A DNA stretch of 64,000 nucleotides from Bisporella sp. PMI_857 (Eukaryota; Ascomycota; Leotiomycetes; Helotiales; Helotiaceae), in assembly GCA_021307315.1 (NCBI GenBank), contig JAJSPD010000088.1:62001-126000 (forward strand). Direction: 5' to 3'. This document shows positions 1 through 12,749 of the stretch, piece by piece. Positions within the stretch are counted from its first letter, which is position 1. Each line of letters starts with the position of its first letter. Below the pieces are notes generated by a model. It worked only from the letters and a program-made list of their open reading frames with translations, ran no database searches and was not told the origin of the DNA. Made by a program: the position numbers and the translations under genes.

Positions 1-861
1 CCATGAAATAAGTCTTACACCGGTTGAGCCTATCATCAAGGGTAAAGTGTAACTTCTGATCTTTATGCTGACAGTAGAATTTTTGCCAATCGTTATACAA
101 ATGTCATCATTGTTAGCATCGACCAGAACCTCAGGTTCTCCCATATCTGAAAGTTCAAATCAGAGAGGTAACCATATTGCATTCACGAAAACTAGAAATG
201 GCACCAGATGATATTTTGCGGACACTTGCTGTAATTTCACATACCGCTTGAGTGACCTACAGTATAGTTAGGAGCAATTGAAACTTCGTGTTTGTAAACT
301 TTAAATCTTTAATAATTTTCACTGCCTAGACTTTTTGGTCAGCCACCATGATCATCGTGCATCGTATTCTTTGTTGTGGGTGAACAATTACGGCAGAGGA
401 GTGTCGTCGCCATTAAGTGGATATGAGACTCTCTGCACAATTGCTGACCATCTCATTACTTAAAGGGCAACTAGCGTTCAAAGCAGCGATCGGTGACTGC
501 ATAAAGGATGACCAAGCCACAAAGCAAGGCCCAACCGAATTTAGTACGTGCCTAATCCTCTCGGCGGTAGTTGTATTGTAATTGAATACTGTTTCAGACG
601 AAGCCGCAACCGCTCCTTACTGTACTGTACAAGATTCTCTGTTAACTGCATACTTCCACCATCAAAGGCTATGTCGATGGTCCTGACTTTGTTCGATTAA
701 TTACTTTGGTCAGATTTATACAGTAAGAGCCTCTCCTGCACCAAGTTCAAAGAAGTTGACCAGGGTGAACTGATGGGCGCTAAATAGCAATCTGCAGCCT
801 GGAACCACCACCCATTTCGAATCTGATACCAAACTCGCAGACCTTCAGAATCCCTCTCAAA
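1..861. other. No gene recognised
   Basis: No open frame, RNA gene or repeat that I can support. The last part presumably holds the promoter and 5' untranslated region of the glycogen-binding-domain gene that starts at 862. Confidence 0.5.
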
Positions 862-1516
862 ATGATGGCAACTCGTGCGTCTTTCACATTACAGACACCA
901 TTAACTATCAAATGTGTTCATATCCTCGGTTCATGGGACCTCTACCGTAGACAACTTCGTCTTACGAAAATCAAGCAAGTCGAGGACACTTATGAGTGGA
1001 ATAACACTTTTGAATTTCAAGTCACCACTCTTCAACCTGGCAAGCGATACTGGTACTACGTATGTATGGTGCGCTATGAGGCAAATCCTGTACTCACATC
1101 AATCATAGTATTTACTCAATGGATATCAGGTGTCCTACGACTCTACAAGAGCCATCATGATCGAACCCACAACTGGCCGCACTTTAAATATCTTTGACGT
1201 CCCATCCGATGAGCCTCCTTCCAATATATCCCCTGAAAATAAACCCGTTGAAATTGCCAAAGGTCGGCCACTTGACTCTAGTCAAATTAAGGCTCCAATA
1301 CCAGTACCGTCGGGGTTAAGCAGGATCCATTCCGTCCTCTTCGACAAGGCCAGCGGTGCGGTCGAGGATCTCACTTGGCAGTTCGGCGCCGCAGCCCTTA
1401 CCCGTAATGAGAGAGAGGTGACCAGTGCATCCTTGGTCGATAGGTCTCCAACCGCCCCAGCCAATTCTCCGGTCAATTCTCATCACAAACCGACCTCGCA
1501 TCCCGCAAGCGTTTAA
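862..1516 (+). CDS. AMPK1_CBM-like glycogen-binding domain protein, two exons
   Basis: Predicted 201-residue protein. Exon 1 is 862-1059, a 49-nt intron runs 1060-1108 (GTATGT donor, TACTCAC-like branch, CATAG acceptor), and exon 2 is 1109-1516. The splice turns the interrupted end of exon 1 into WYYYLLNGYQVSYDS, which fits the aromatic core and GY(x)VSxD motif of AMPK-beta-type carbohydrate-binding domains. Residues about 6-85 carry HILGSWD near the start, LQPGKRYWYYY, and IEPTTGRTLNIFDVP after the join. Family members bind glycogen-like glucans or serve as targeting subunits; no catalytic domain is visible. The tail after the domain is short and serine/proline-rich. A second frame stays open past the stop, so the C-terminus may be shortened by a frame change. 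Two adjacent ATGs (862, 865) are possible starts. Confidence 0.7.
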
Positions 1517-4500
1517 AATTAAACGACAGCTATCCCGAACTCATTATTAATGATCTCCGATGATGCACCGTCCACAAAAGATCTTTATTCAGAAGTAATT
1601 TCTTGGCCGTCACTAGATAGCGAATAAAATTCTCACTTTCTACCAATGAGCAAAGGTTGTTGCGCGTGCTTTATACAGGACTATCAGAACGACACTGAGT
1701 GAGGCAGTCGTCAATCATTGCGGAAAGCCGTTTGTGCTAAGGGTGAAATTAGAAATCTGTGACTACGATACGCAGGTATGGATACAAAATATTGACAAGT
1801 GTTGCTTTCATAAAACAGATGCGCACTCAGTTCGCTTCGGAAACTAGTAAGATATACTCGAAAACTCCTCAAGCTGAAAACATTTCTGCGGAACGGAAGG
1901 ATCTCGCTACAACCTCAGATTCGCGATTCTGGATGATTTGGGAGTTGGGGTTGACGTACTCCATGTTTGATTTAAAGCAATAGTTGTAAGTCATCACGAC
2001 ATAGAAAATCCATGAGCCTACAGTTGCTTAAGGTTACCTAAACACCAAGGTGCTTGTACGGCATGGTAACCCAGCTTGGCAGTAGTTTTGCCTCTTAGAA
2101 ACTAGTTTCCAGCAGGGCGTTCAAGGAGTGAGACTAATCCCATATCTCCATCGAGAGCTGCTGCTGTGGAATATTTCCTGCAGTCCGAAGAGCATATCAA
2201 AATGGCTCTTGCCACCCTAGCTCATCTTGTTTGAAAAGGGGCGACTTGGGACAAAATGTTCGTGTGTCGAGCCCCTGTGGATTATCGTTGCTGCGGGGGA
2301 TGGAAGGGCGGATTAAAGATACGGCGGCGTGCTCCACTCATTCTCATAACGTATGCCGTCTAGTGCATATTGTTTACTAATAGTAAAATAGTTGGGAGTT
2401 ATGGCATATCTGGGCAAGAACCCTCAAAGACCAGATATGTAAAGAAGATGAGAACATATTTGGGTTGGGAAATTTGTCGTGAGAGGCTCTTCGTACTCGG
2501 CTGGAAGTAAGGATGGGGCATGGGGAAAGAAGATGCGGTTATTTCGAGTTCCTCGCATTACAACCAGGGTAGTGCGGTGCTGGACGACATGGATGGAGTT
2601 CAAAGTGGGAAGAACTCTAGCTCAGAGGATAGCTGGTTTGGAGCTACGTTGCACAACACTTATGAAGGAGTGCAAATAGGAACCCTGATTCCTCAGATCA
2701 TGCCCAGTGTGGATCAATGTTGCATGACGCTGATGACTACGGTGCAAAATTTTATGTACAGCCAGCGGGAGTGGTAGACGATGCCGACAGAGTGCAAATG
2801 GAAGAACTCCAGGTACTTAAAAAAATAAAAAATCTACAACCGGTGCGCCAAGGAAGTATAAAGATGATGGAGAGGTTTATAGGTCTTACTTGCTCCTTAA
2901 GTAATAAATTTGAAGCAGGTGTCATCAGTGCCTCTGTACGCTCACCGGAGAAGAGCTCAACCTGCGGTAAGGCCCTCCAAGGGTGGTGGGCCCGCCTGGC
3001 AAGTCTGTCCCGGGGTGCCCATCCAGAATTTTGGCGATTGGTTGTGGATATTTGATTTGCTTCCGGTTGGGACTGCATTGTGATGACCACAACGAACATT
3101 TGGCGGATTGCGCTTCAAGCTTTATGACACAAACTATACCTGCAACGGCATCTAAACAAAGTCAAAATTTTAACAAGGACCTCTTAAACATTCCACTGCC
3201 CACAAATGACGAGAGGAATGTGTCGCCCGGTTGTGCGACCACAACTATACGATTATTTCTTACGAGGCGCGTCTATGGAAGTCAAAGAGCTGGCGCGTTA
3301 GCTAACCTCGACAGGTCTGCTTTGGAACAGCGGAGTCGACGCCGGGAAGGATGCTCATAATGGCCTGCATGATGGCGCTTAGCAGAGCTGCCAAATATAT
3401 ACGGATACAAACCTAAAAGCTTTGGCTGCATTTTAGTTGCTGGAGTGCTAGTGAGGATGAGGAGAGGATGCCTATGTCGCTGGCGTCAACAGGGAGGAGG
3501 GCAACACATGTGGAATGATCGTGATGGGATATGATGGTGCTGGTAATAGCTCTAGAGGTGGCGATAATGTTGACAGATCCGATGGCTGGGAAGTTAACAT
3601 GCAGGACTAGTGATGCTTCTTGGAAACCAGAATCAATTCAACAAGTAATATCCTGGGGCTATGAAGATTTCAGGTGCCAGCATCATCTCGTCTAAAGAAG
3701 TCCTCTGAACACCAACGATCCCTGGATTGATATCAAAAAGACTTGATTGCTAGATGACCCTAATTTCCTAGCCTATTTGCGAAAGCGGTGGGTAATATAC
3801 CGGATGGACGTAGATGAGGTTACTGTTGATGAAAAGCCCGAACGCCCCCCCCCCCCCCCCCCCCCCGAGCAGCTGCCATAGTATGTACGAGCCTTCGAGT
3901 AAGTCTGCGAATTGGGGAAGCCATTTGAAAGCGCGCCATCCAGTCCAGGGAGCTCAGATTTCGACCACTTGGACAATTTAGAAACCCGTCCACTTTCTAA
4001 CTCTAAGCCACTTGCCTCCGCTGCGAGATCGAAAGATTTCAACAATTATACATGTTAAAGCGAGTTTGGACATGCTGAGGGGTCCTCGGTATCAGTGGAC
4101 AGAATTGGCAACGGAATGGCCTGGTGGAATCAAATATATCACAACCTGTCACTATGAAGACGGCCTAGGACTTTGGCAAGAACGTATCACTTGCTGTGTA
4201 GAATCGTAGAATAACGTCCAGTGAAGCATATATCTCAGCCGGTTGCGTTGCTGCTGAGCATCTTGAAACGGTCTCTGATAAGTGCTAACAACTCTTATGG
4301 CGAAACGGTGGTGCTTTAGCCGTTACGTGCTAACGTTACCGCAGTTACTGTAAATATTGGAACGCAAAACGCACGAAGTCTTCCAGGCCACATCCAAGTT
4401 AGTATACTTGAGAGAATGAGTATCAGTCGTTCACTTCATATTGCATTATAATTGTCCCTTTTTTTGGTTCTAACTTTTATTTCGTTCTCAATCCATCCCT

Positions 4501-4629
4501 ATCATCGCCATCTAAAGAGAAATTGGGCTGGAGAGTTTTTTTCCTGGGTTCTTTCGCCTGAACTATCTCACAAAATACCCTGGACAAGATGCAGCAGCCT
4601 CATAGCGGCCAGCACCAAGTCAGAGGTAG
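1517..4629. other. No gene supported; unrecognised open frames and a 22-C tract
   Basis: Several frames of 60-128 codons lie here (for example 1759-1983, 2479-3055, 2983-3360), but none shows a recognisable domain or a convincing exon pattern. The stretch 2580-2810 contains loosely repeated phrases (GACGAC/GACGAT, then GTTCAAAGT or GTGCAAATG, then GAAGAACTC), suggesting an old short duplication. An uninterrupted run of 22 cytosines occupies 3845-3866; length calls there are unreliable. Confidence 0.4.
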
Positions 4630-6251
4630 TCACGAAATGCTCTTTCCCAGGTTCGGCATGCAACTGGTGAGCGTAAACGAGTGTGGGAAAGTTGTCACTC
4701 GTTCGAGCTGCACCAAGCCCATACGGATTCTGAATTTGTACGCCATGTCCATAGGATATGCTATTAAGCTGAGTGCAATGTTAAGATCCACCCGGGAATT
4801 CCGAGGGACATCAACAGAGAACAGTCGTTTTACGATTTCTTCGATTGCATTTAAGGAAAGACTGCCAAAGTAGGCAGCGCCAATCTCTGGGAACAGTGGC
4901 TCTACGATTAACGCAACCGTGTAGTAGTATGCGAGAACGACAAATGCAGGGAGTGGAATTTGTGGTCGTCGCATGTACATAACGGGAACCCAGAGGAGCC
5001 ACGTTCTGAGAGGGTCAAGCATGTCGAATCTTTGAGTGGTAGTATCACTCGGCGACAACATTTGAAGCCTTTGGACGAAAGTGATCAGTTGTGAAATCGC
5101 TTCAGTCCCTTCCTTCTTTTCCACCAAATAAGCTTCCACTCTCCGAAGCTGTGCGGACGCGAGTTGAAGGGCGTCCAGATCTGCCTGCTTGGAATAATTG
5201 AAACACGCATCAGGGGATGGTGGTGCAGTTGAAAATGTACTCTTCTCTACAATGAAGTCTTCGAATTGGGACTCGTTTTTCCACGGCTGCATTGCATCGA
5301 TTATCTGTATATTCGTTAGCTTGATTACAATTCGCCGTCTGGAGCATTTTTTGAAGCGTACTGATGAAGTTCCATGCATCAGCCGGGTCCAATCACGCCT
5401 AGGATGTATTAGAGGAATATCGAGAACCACTCTTGTCTCTGCTCACCACTCAGTTGCCTGCCATAGTAGGAGCAAAGATGCTGCGAGTACAGCATCTGAG
5501 TTTTCCCTCAAGAATGACCCGATCGCCCCATAAAGACCCTTAAGCGCAATTCCTCTATGTTTAAAAGCTATATTAGCGGTAAGTGGACAGCCAGTCAGCC
5601 ATGCAAGATGTGATCCTGATAGAGCTAATAATGAATGCATTACAAAACTATATGTTGCCCCAATTTTGAGAAAACTATACAAATTTGTTAGCGTTTGAAC
5701 GTTTGAGCGTCTCTCCCCAGCTCTGCAACTTACAGTGGTACGTGTCTAACCCAGATAGTGAAGCTATTACTATCATGCGTACAAAATGCGCTTGAGATGG
5801 AAGCAACATGGTGGATCAAACGTAGATCTTCAAGGGAGCAATGCTCGAAAGGAATTGCTGGGAAGAGATGTAGACTTGGAAACGGAGGTCTCCCAGTCTG
5901 TTGCCAGCTCCGAATATCAGCCTCAATTTCTAAGGTCCACAATAAATTCGGTCTCTTCGGAGTCAAATCTCGCTGTTCATTTTCTAGTATGTCCTGGTAT
6001 GGGCAACGGCAGTTGTATTTCGTGCAGTTTTGGCTGCGGGCATAGTCAGTACTATCTACATCGACAGTAACGTTAAGTAATCACTTGGGACATACCATTG
6101 GGGAAGGGTTTCATCGCACCGTAGATGTCGACGTTTACATGTTGCGCACCCGTTCCGAGATTTAATATGGCTGCTCACGTTATCATCTGAAATCTGTGTT
6201 CTACTTCCCAACATACCTCCTTCTCGGAGTCCTGCTCGTCGGATTAGTCAT
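4630..6251 (-). CDS. Zn2Cys6 fungal-specific transcription factor, six exons
   Basis: Nuclear DNA-binding regulator; targets unknown. Exons in coding order are 6251-6217, 6170-6096, 6033-5734, 5674-5447, 5398-5362 and 5304-4630, giving 449 residues in one frame. All five introns are 46-62 nt with GT..AG ends. The N-terminus holds a textbook zinc cluster at Cys20, 23, 30, 37, 40, 47 (C-x2-C-x6-C-x6-C-x2-C-x6-C) with a basic KRRH stretch; the fourth cysteine codon is created by splicing across 6034-6095. Downstream are SLEDLRLIHHVAS, SFVMHSLLALSGSHLAW and the GTSSIIDAMQPWK region, typical of the C6 regulator family with a C-terminal fungal_trans-type region (UPC2-like in general layout). No frame break was found. 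The start is the first ATG upstream of the basic region. It converges away from the Scc2-like gene. Confidence 0.85.
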
Positions 6252-6945
6252 ATGACTGCTACTATATATTAATTGAATAGTTTCCACAATCATGAAGCCA
6301 TCGGCCACTGATAACCCGTATATGTATGCTTCGTAGTCGGGTAGGAGGTATGTAATACCGACTTAAAAGTCAAGCCTATGCTTTAGTGTAGCTTTTGGTG
6401 GCAAATTTTGACACCATTCACATAAAAGGAGGCTTCTACATCCCAAGCCCGTAGATTGCACGCAATGTGAGCCGGCGCGTGAAACAGCCTTAATGAAATT
6501 GGCCTTGCCATTATCCAGTGATGACATATCCAATCCAGTTGCCACCCAAGAAATGTCATCTTCCTTCCCATCCCCTAGCGCCGATGGTCTAGAGCATGGG
6601 TCAGGGTTAAAATCGTCACTCGTCCCCACTTTTTGCTTGTGGTCAGCACGAACCTGCAGGTCCCACTTCATTGCTGACGTGCGCCTTGAAAATTTAGTGC
6701 GCATCGGTAAATGCAGGTCATCAAGTGTGGATCTAGACAAGGCAGGCAGCTTGCCCCACCACAATCAATAACATTATCAGCAACCAATTGAATTTAACAA
6801 AGAAGGGACGTGGCCTTGCCTATGTAACGTATTAACTATAGATTCCTGCCTAGTTGAAGACCTCAACGTGAATGCTTTGATCTCAACCAATTAGTAAACG
6901 GAATAAGAGTATAATGCTCCATGGTGGCTAGGTCAAGATGCCCAA
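6252..6945. other. Intergenic; no gene supported
   Basis: Lies between the divergent starts of the zinc-cluster regulator and the Scc2-like copy, so promoter elements of the former are expected near 6252-6400. A 133-codon frame at 6363-6764 (minus) has no recognisable domain and is not called. Confidence 0.4.
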
Positions 6946-9900
6946 ATGTTTAATCCTTATCTTCCACTAATTCTAAAATTAAAATTGGGTACAATTTCAC
7001 CAGCGATGAAAAGGGGAAAATGTAAGGCGGATTTGGATTCGCCAATGCCAGTCGAAGCGGAACCAGAAGATTCAGGAGATAATGACTGTGGCAGAGAAGC
7101 TATGGCGCAAATTTTATCTTGCTCTATTCAAGAGGCTGTCGAAATCGAGAATGGGACACTCGAAACGATTAGCGAACTCCAAGCGATCGATATCGACAAG
7201 GTCAGTCTCGCGCATACCGTTCAATCCAAGATCAAACAGCAACTACAGATGTTTCTCGCTCGAAATAGCTTATCTCGCGTGCCTCCTGAGGATATTTTGA
7301 GCCTGCAACAGATATGCGAAGAACATCTGCAGGCGGCTCGGATCGTCAAGATCAAACTTGGAGACATCCCAGGAGAAGAACAACATGTAGGAGAGCGGAT
7401 ACAGCAAGTAATGGTATTAGACTGTGGACTTCTTTCGGGATATATCTGCCTCCTTATCCGATCTGGAGGTTGTCAAGCGGTCCCGTGGTATGCCAGAGAC
7501 ATTGTTCAGATAGTATCCGACGCTCTCACAACCGTCTTAGAGACTTGCGTTATGCCAGTCCATATTCCAGCCAATCGACTACAAACTTTTGCTGCGACGG
7601 AGCCATTCGCGGCTCTTATATCAACATGCGTGCAAATTCTTCAACTTTTGGCAACGCTGGCAAGTGACATACAGTTCTCCGAGACGGTGTTAAATACCCT
7701 CGAAGCCACGATATTTCGGTTGCTACTTGCGGATAATGGGGCAGAGAAGATCGGGCTAAACGATCTTCGGACGGCTGCTCTAGATTTGCTTGTGCAGGCT
7801 TTCCGTCACTATCCTGCTCAACGACAGAGCATTATCAATGAAATCTTGCTCTCGCGGAAGAAAATGCCAGCGTCACAAGGCCCTCGAGACTCCAGGCTCG
7901 AACAGGCGGAAGCATCCAATTATTTTCGGTCTTGATCATGCGAATCGTACAGGCAGCAGCGGACGGCACTGGCGATAGCCAAGAGAATGAGCGACATACG
8001 TCTTTGGCCCGCGGGTTGGTTGGAGCGACTGATGGGTTGAGGGCCGGCGCTTAGGTCGAACGTCACACCGCGTCCATCGAGAAACGGGCCAAGAAAGGGC
8101 AGCCGATGGATGTTCAATGCTTTCCGCTCTCGCTTCCCCGTTACTTGAGATGTCAACAAAGACTGCTCTGCAAATCATTAGCTTTTTGTCGACAGAGCGT
8201 TAAGCGATGCTAAGACCAGTGACGAATCATTTCGCAATTTTCTCTACATCTTCACCAAAGACCTTGTCAGAAATCTCGACTGCCCAGAGTGGCCCGCCGC
8301 TGAGCTCCTACTTCGTCTCCTTCTGTTCAAGATGGTTCGGTTATTAGAGGCGGATAAGACTACCACCGCGGTGAAATTGATGGCTATTGACGTGCTGGGT
8401 TTGATGGCGGCAGCGATCTCGGGCCTGAACTTCAAGATTCGACATCTGGCGACCTCTAACCAGGTGCACACGAAAGCATGGTATCCCGCAATATGGTGGC
8501 GGATGTGCTGCAGTTGCAGCCCCGTCTCAATGACCTCACAGCATGGAAGGGACCATTCCATGCATCAGTTGAATTCCTGCGATCACGGTCATCCGTGCAC
8601 CCATATGCAGGCAGTGCCGCCGGATACCTCACGGCACAATGGGCATTGAAAGTGTGTACGACCGATGATTCTTCAGCACAAATTCTGCTAACCTAAAACC
8701 ATCGAACAGGAGGGTGGCAGGGTGGCGGCGCGACTCCGCCGGATGATGGCCGACCAAGAATGCTGGTCGATGGATCCTGATTTTCAATGCCCTACTGCGC
8801 CGAACGCACGTGTGGCCTACCACTTAACATTGTTACGGTCGGGTTTTTGCGAATCCTTTGAGAGGATACTACATCTTCTTTCCGTCTCAGTGACGAGTCC
8901 TCAGGCTTCAATTCGGTGCAGGAGTCTGAAAGCGTTGCTGCCGATTTTGGAAGCGGATCCGTTTATCATCGATCATACGCCTCTCGTGAAGACGTTGGTA
9001 TCCAGCCGTATGAAGGATATCTCGGTTGCAGTGCGTGAGTCGTCTCTGAGACTCATTAGCAGATGTCGTGAGTTGACGCCCCAACTCGGAGTGGAAGTAA
9101 TGCCCGAGATTGTGCGCCGTGTAGCGGATGATAGTATTACTATCCGTCGGCGTGCGATGAAGATTTTAACGGAGATGTATCTCCACCATCCTGAAGGGAG
9201 TACCAGCAGCGGAATTGCGGAAGCTCTGTTACATCGTGTGGCAGACTTGGACCAGACCGTTCGAGAACTCGCCTGCCAAAGCCTCGCCGAAATATGGATA
9301 TCGCCGTACCAGCCAGCATTGACTGGGAAGGGTGCTTGTCGGACGAAATTGGCTGTGGTCAAGCACCTCGGTCTCATAGCGAGGACCGTCCAACGAAATC
9401 GCTGCTTGCCCGCCATGCTCACCACAGCATTACAAACCATCCTCGTAACTCCTTCCCAAGGCACCGCGATCCTTCACGTCTATCAACTTTTTGTAGCACG
9501 GATGTTTGAGATGATTGAAACCCCTACCAGGAAGGGCGACGGTTCAATGGAACCCGCAGCAACGTTCCAAGTGTTACTGATATTTGCCAAAATCAACGCC
9601 GCCCACATTTTCACCACGCAGCAAATCCAACTTCTACAGCCATATGTGGGCCCAATTGGGTCTGCGGATGACATGAGCACATATCGATCTGTGGTCTCGA
9701 TTTTATCCCACGTGCTGCCACGGGTATCTAACGTTGACTCGATGTTGCTCCGGTCCATCAGCACAGATCTCATACGGCAGGTATCTCGCTTCAATCGGCC
9801 AATCCTGCATGAGGTGATTCGTTGCTTGCAGACGCTGAGTGAGATCATCCAGGACAAGCAGCCGCTGACGAGGTTGACTCTATCCTGCCTTGAAAACATT

Positions 9901-11445
9901 CGGAAGATGGTGGGCGTCCGCATACATGATCCAGCTGACCAACACACCGTTCGAAAAATAAAGAAACTCCTGCTTATTGCGGGTATGTGTGGGAGGCATT
10001 GTAATTTTGAGGCGCAGTTGGACGTTTTCCAGACGAGGTTCGGTGATTGGCGGGGCCAATCTGTCTCCGAATTGATGATTGCTACCTTCTCGCGGTTCTC
10101 ATCCCCGGGACCGCCAACGGATTTGAGAATGGCCGCCTTGGACGCCATTTGCATGGTCTGCCAGCTGTGGCCGAAACACTTCGCTTCAGCAATGGTTAGT
10201 GCACAATTTGAGAAAGCCTTTGAGGAAAAGGACGCATCGCTTGAAACTATTATCCTCACATCTTTCAAGGAGTTGCTTCTAGCCAAAGAACAGCACTCCG
10301 AAGCCAATGATGGCGTCGCCGTGAAGTTGGACCATATCGGGGGCAGCCAACTTGACCGAGTCGCCGCGTTCATCACGCAGACATTCATGAGCCATCGGAA
10401 GGACCTCACACGGATCGCACTGGCTACGCAAGATGAGCAAGCTCTGTTAGCAGTCGAGGTTCTTGCGAGCATGCACCGACAAGGCCTTCTTCATCCGAAA
10501 GAATACGCCCCGATTTGCATCGCCTTGGAGACGTCTCACAACAGAAGAATTGCTGATTTGTCGTACAGGATGCATCAGATCCTTCACGCTAAGTATGAAA
10601 CGATTATTGCAAAAGAATACATGCGAGCGGTGGATGTGGCATACGAGTACCAGCGAGACGTTGTCGGGAATGTGCGGGGTGCCACGTGCGACCCTTACCT
10701 CTCCATCCTTAACCCGATGGTGGAGGTGATCAAGGCCGGTAGGAGCAACGGCCGGACGAAGTTCCACGAAAGTCTATGCACCCGAATTGACCTTGACCTA
10801 TCTCACACATCTAGGTTATATTTGCCACGGTATCTTCAGCGCTCTCAATTCATTCTTGAGGATATCGCATTTTTCGAATATGCGTCTGTCAAAGACCTAA
10901 CAGCAGCGCTCATCGCCATGGAGAAAGTGTTTACGAGGTCCGGTGTTGTTGTCGTCGATGCAATTGCAACCGAAATATTAGGCGGGATGTCATCAGGTGA
11001 AAAGAGCGGACGCAACGACCCCAATCGTCTCCAGGTGTTGGCAGCATTCTCCACGGTTCTCGCAAGTCTCTGGCATACAAAGGCATACCTTACCCAACAA
11101 TACGGACTCTCAGGTACACGTGGTAGCACTCCCTATGAGACGTCCAAGGACTCAGGGAAAGCGCCAAGCAAAGTTGACAATATTAACGGCCGGGCGTTGT
11201 GGGAGAGAAATTGCTTGATGATGGCTTCTCTAGACTCGGAGCAAACAATGCTGGCTCAGTGTTGTGCGTTCGTTAAATTATTCCAGGAAGATATAGGTTC
11301 CAATGTCGTTGCCAGACCTGGTGGTATTTTGCCTAGCACCCCGGGGGGTGACGGCGAAGATAACTTGCGGCGAAAAGGACGGAAAAGAAAGGCGCTTGAA
11401 GCTGGATCAGGTGGGGAAAAAAGGAAACTCCAGGGCAAGCGATAA
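6946..11445 (+). pseudogene. Scc2/Mis4/Nipped-B cohesin-loader homologue, 5'-truncated and frame-disrupted
   Basis: Scc2 (Mis4, Nipped-B) with Scc4 loads cohesin onto chromatin. Recognisable segments run in order. 6946-7900 is the central HEAT-like region. Around 7905-8040 a fragment with GGSIQLFSVLIMRIVQ is in another frame. At 8102-8200 a frame ends in TALQIISFLSTER. At 8197-8450 a frame holds SDAKTSDESFRNFLYIF and WPAAELLLRLLL. From about 8478 a frame ends TAQWALK, followed by a 58-nt intron 8652-8709 with a perfect GCTAAC branch. Then 8710-11445 is one long clean frame of over 900 residues covering HEAT repeats and the Nipped-B C-terminal domain, ending in a basic KGRKRK tail. The first part is also short: fungal homologues have several hundred more N-terminal residues, including the Scc4-binding part. 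Four frame changes between about 7880 and 8480 all have the sense of a lost single base, and no intron of usable size explains them. This is either a decaying extra copy or an intact gene with sequence errors. Confidence 0.75.
8652..8709 (+). other. Intron in Scc2-like gene
   Basis: GTGTGT donor, TGCTAAC branch site and GAACAG acceptor. Splicing joins TAQWALK to EGGRVAARLRRM, matching the continuous order of the family at this point. This intact intron signal argues that the copy arose from genomic DNA and not from a processed transcript. Confidence 0.7.
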
Positions 11446-12090
11446 AATGAAAATGTCACTCACATCATTCGTAAAGCACTAAACTAGAGTGGAAGCAGTA
11501 TCTCGTGAATACGACTTGCATGGAGTGCCTGGTGCTTCATATGTGGGGTAGCCGTACGTATCAGTGGTGAGCAGCCGCAAATTAGTACCAGCGAGCAGAG
11601 CACGCACCGCAGCCTCGGGAATCATTGCAATTAACTGGCGTTTAATTTGAACTCCGTCGCTCGCACACTGTCGGGAAGCAGCCGTGGCAGCATTCAGGCT
11701 ATCGAACCGTTCCGATAGCGTAAACTCTAATTTCTTTTGCAGCAAAAGTTTTCGTATCGACGCACTGCACTGAGTACCAAGATTAGCCCGTTAGATATTT
11801 GATATTCCCCTTCCACAAAAATTCGTTCGATATTTCCGAGTCTGTTTGACGGATGGTGGCGAACGTGCAATAAACTAGCTTCAATTCCACATTCTCAGAC
11901 TTCGTACCAACCAAAGTTGACTTTCGATCCACTGGTCCGAGACTCGGCAATCTGAGCAACAATAATAGTAAATATGACCCTTGGGTCTACAAGACGCTTG
12001 ATTGCTTCTTATAATACTAGATATAATAATAATAAGACTGTAATTCATTTACTAGAAGGATATTCCGAACTATTGAAAATAAGGTAGCTA
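11446..12090. other. Spacer with a possible conserved C-terminal coding fragment (minus strand)
   Basis: A minus-strand frame at 11479-11745 encodes about 88 residues with LSERFDSLNAA, MIPEAAVRALLAGTNLRLL and PGTPCKSYSRDTAS. It reads like the end of a conserved protein and converges on the Scc2-like copy. I do not recognise the family, and no upstream exon could be joined with confidence. The rest of the interval holds nothing I can support. Confidence 0.3.
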
Positions 12091-12097
12091 GACCAAA

Positions 12098-12510
12098 TTG
12101 ACCAAATTGACCATCTTGACGGTCTTGACCATATTTTCTGTATTGTTCATATTGTATTTATTGTTCATATTGACCATATTGAGCAAATTGACCATATTGA
12201 CCATATTTTCTGTGTTGTCTATATTTTCTGTATTGTCTATATGTTTGCGGGTTCACTCTAATACGGGGCACCACCAAGTTCCTGACGTGAGTGCCTATTG
12301 TGTTCTTGAGTGAGTGATTGATTCAGTGTTAAGTTCTAACTACGGTGAAACTACGAGTTATATAACCCCGTTCCGGGTCACGTGAACGACACCCTTCGTT
12401 CAAGTGCGTGACCACATGACCTCTCTAGTTAATTGTACTAACAATGTTCTATATTGTCTGTATTGTTCATATTTTTTGTATTGTTCATATTGTCTGTATT
12501 GTTCAAATTA
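12098..12510. repeat. Interrupted TTGACCAAA/TTGACCATA minisatellite with TTTTCTGTATTG blocks
   Basis: Two short arrays (12098-12250 and 12437-12510) of the 9-bp unit seen again in the larger array at 15237-15791. They are mixed with longer variants built from TTTTCTGTATTGTTCATATTG. Between them, 12250-12437 is unique sequence. Open frames through these arrays are artefacts of the 9-bp period. Confidence 0.75.
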
Positions 12511-12623
12511 ACCTTATCTAATCTGAACGCCCCATCCGCAGCCCTTCGAGTTACTACATTTGGACGAAATTTCCTATTGAGGAGCTCTAAGCGAGGCCCG
12601 GGATGGTCTACAGGTTTATATAG

Positions 12624-12746
12624 TATGCATATGAATAGAATATGCATATGAATATGAATATGAATATGCATATGAATATGGATATGCATATGAATATGAA
12701 TTGGATATGCATATGCATACTCATACTCATACTCATATCTATGACC
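12624..12746. repeat. CATATG/AATATG hexamer array
   Basis: About 120 bp made of the hexamers CATATG, AATATG, GATATG and finally CATACT, with many CATATG palindromes. It produces a spurious minus-strand YEYEYAYAYPIHIHMHIH-type reading frame. Low-complexity satellite; no function suggested. Confidence 0.75.
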
Positions 12747-12749
12747 AAC

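Noticed and set aside
7880..7930. Intron explaining the first frame change in the Scc2-like gene
   Set aside because: Possible GT..AG pairs are 24 or 34 nt and give the wrong phase.
9483..10472. 329-codon minus frame inside the Scc2-like gene
   Set aside because: Shadow of the strongly coding plus strand; the plus frame has family similarity, the minus one has none.
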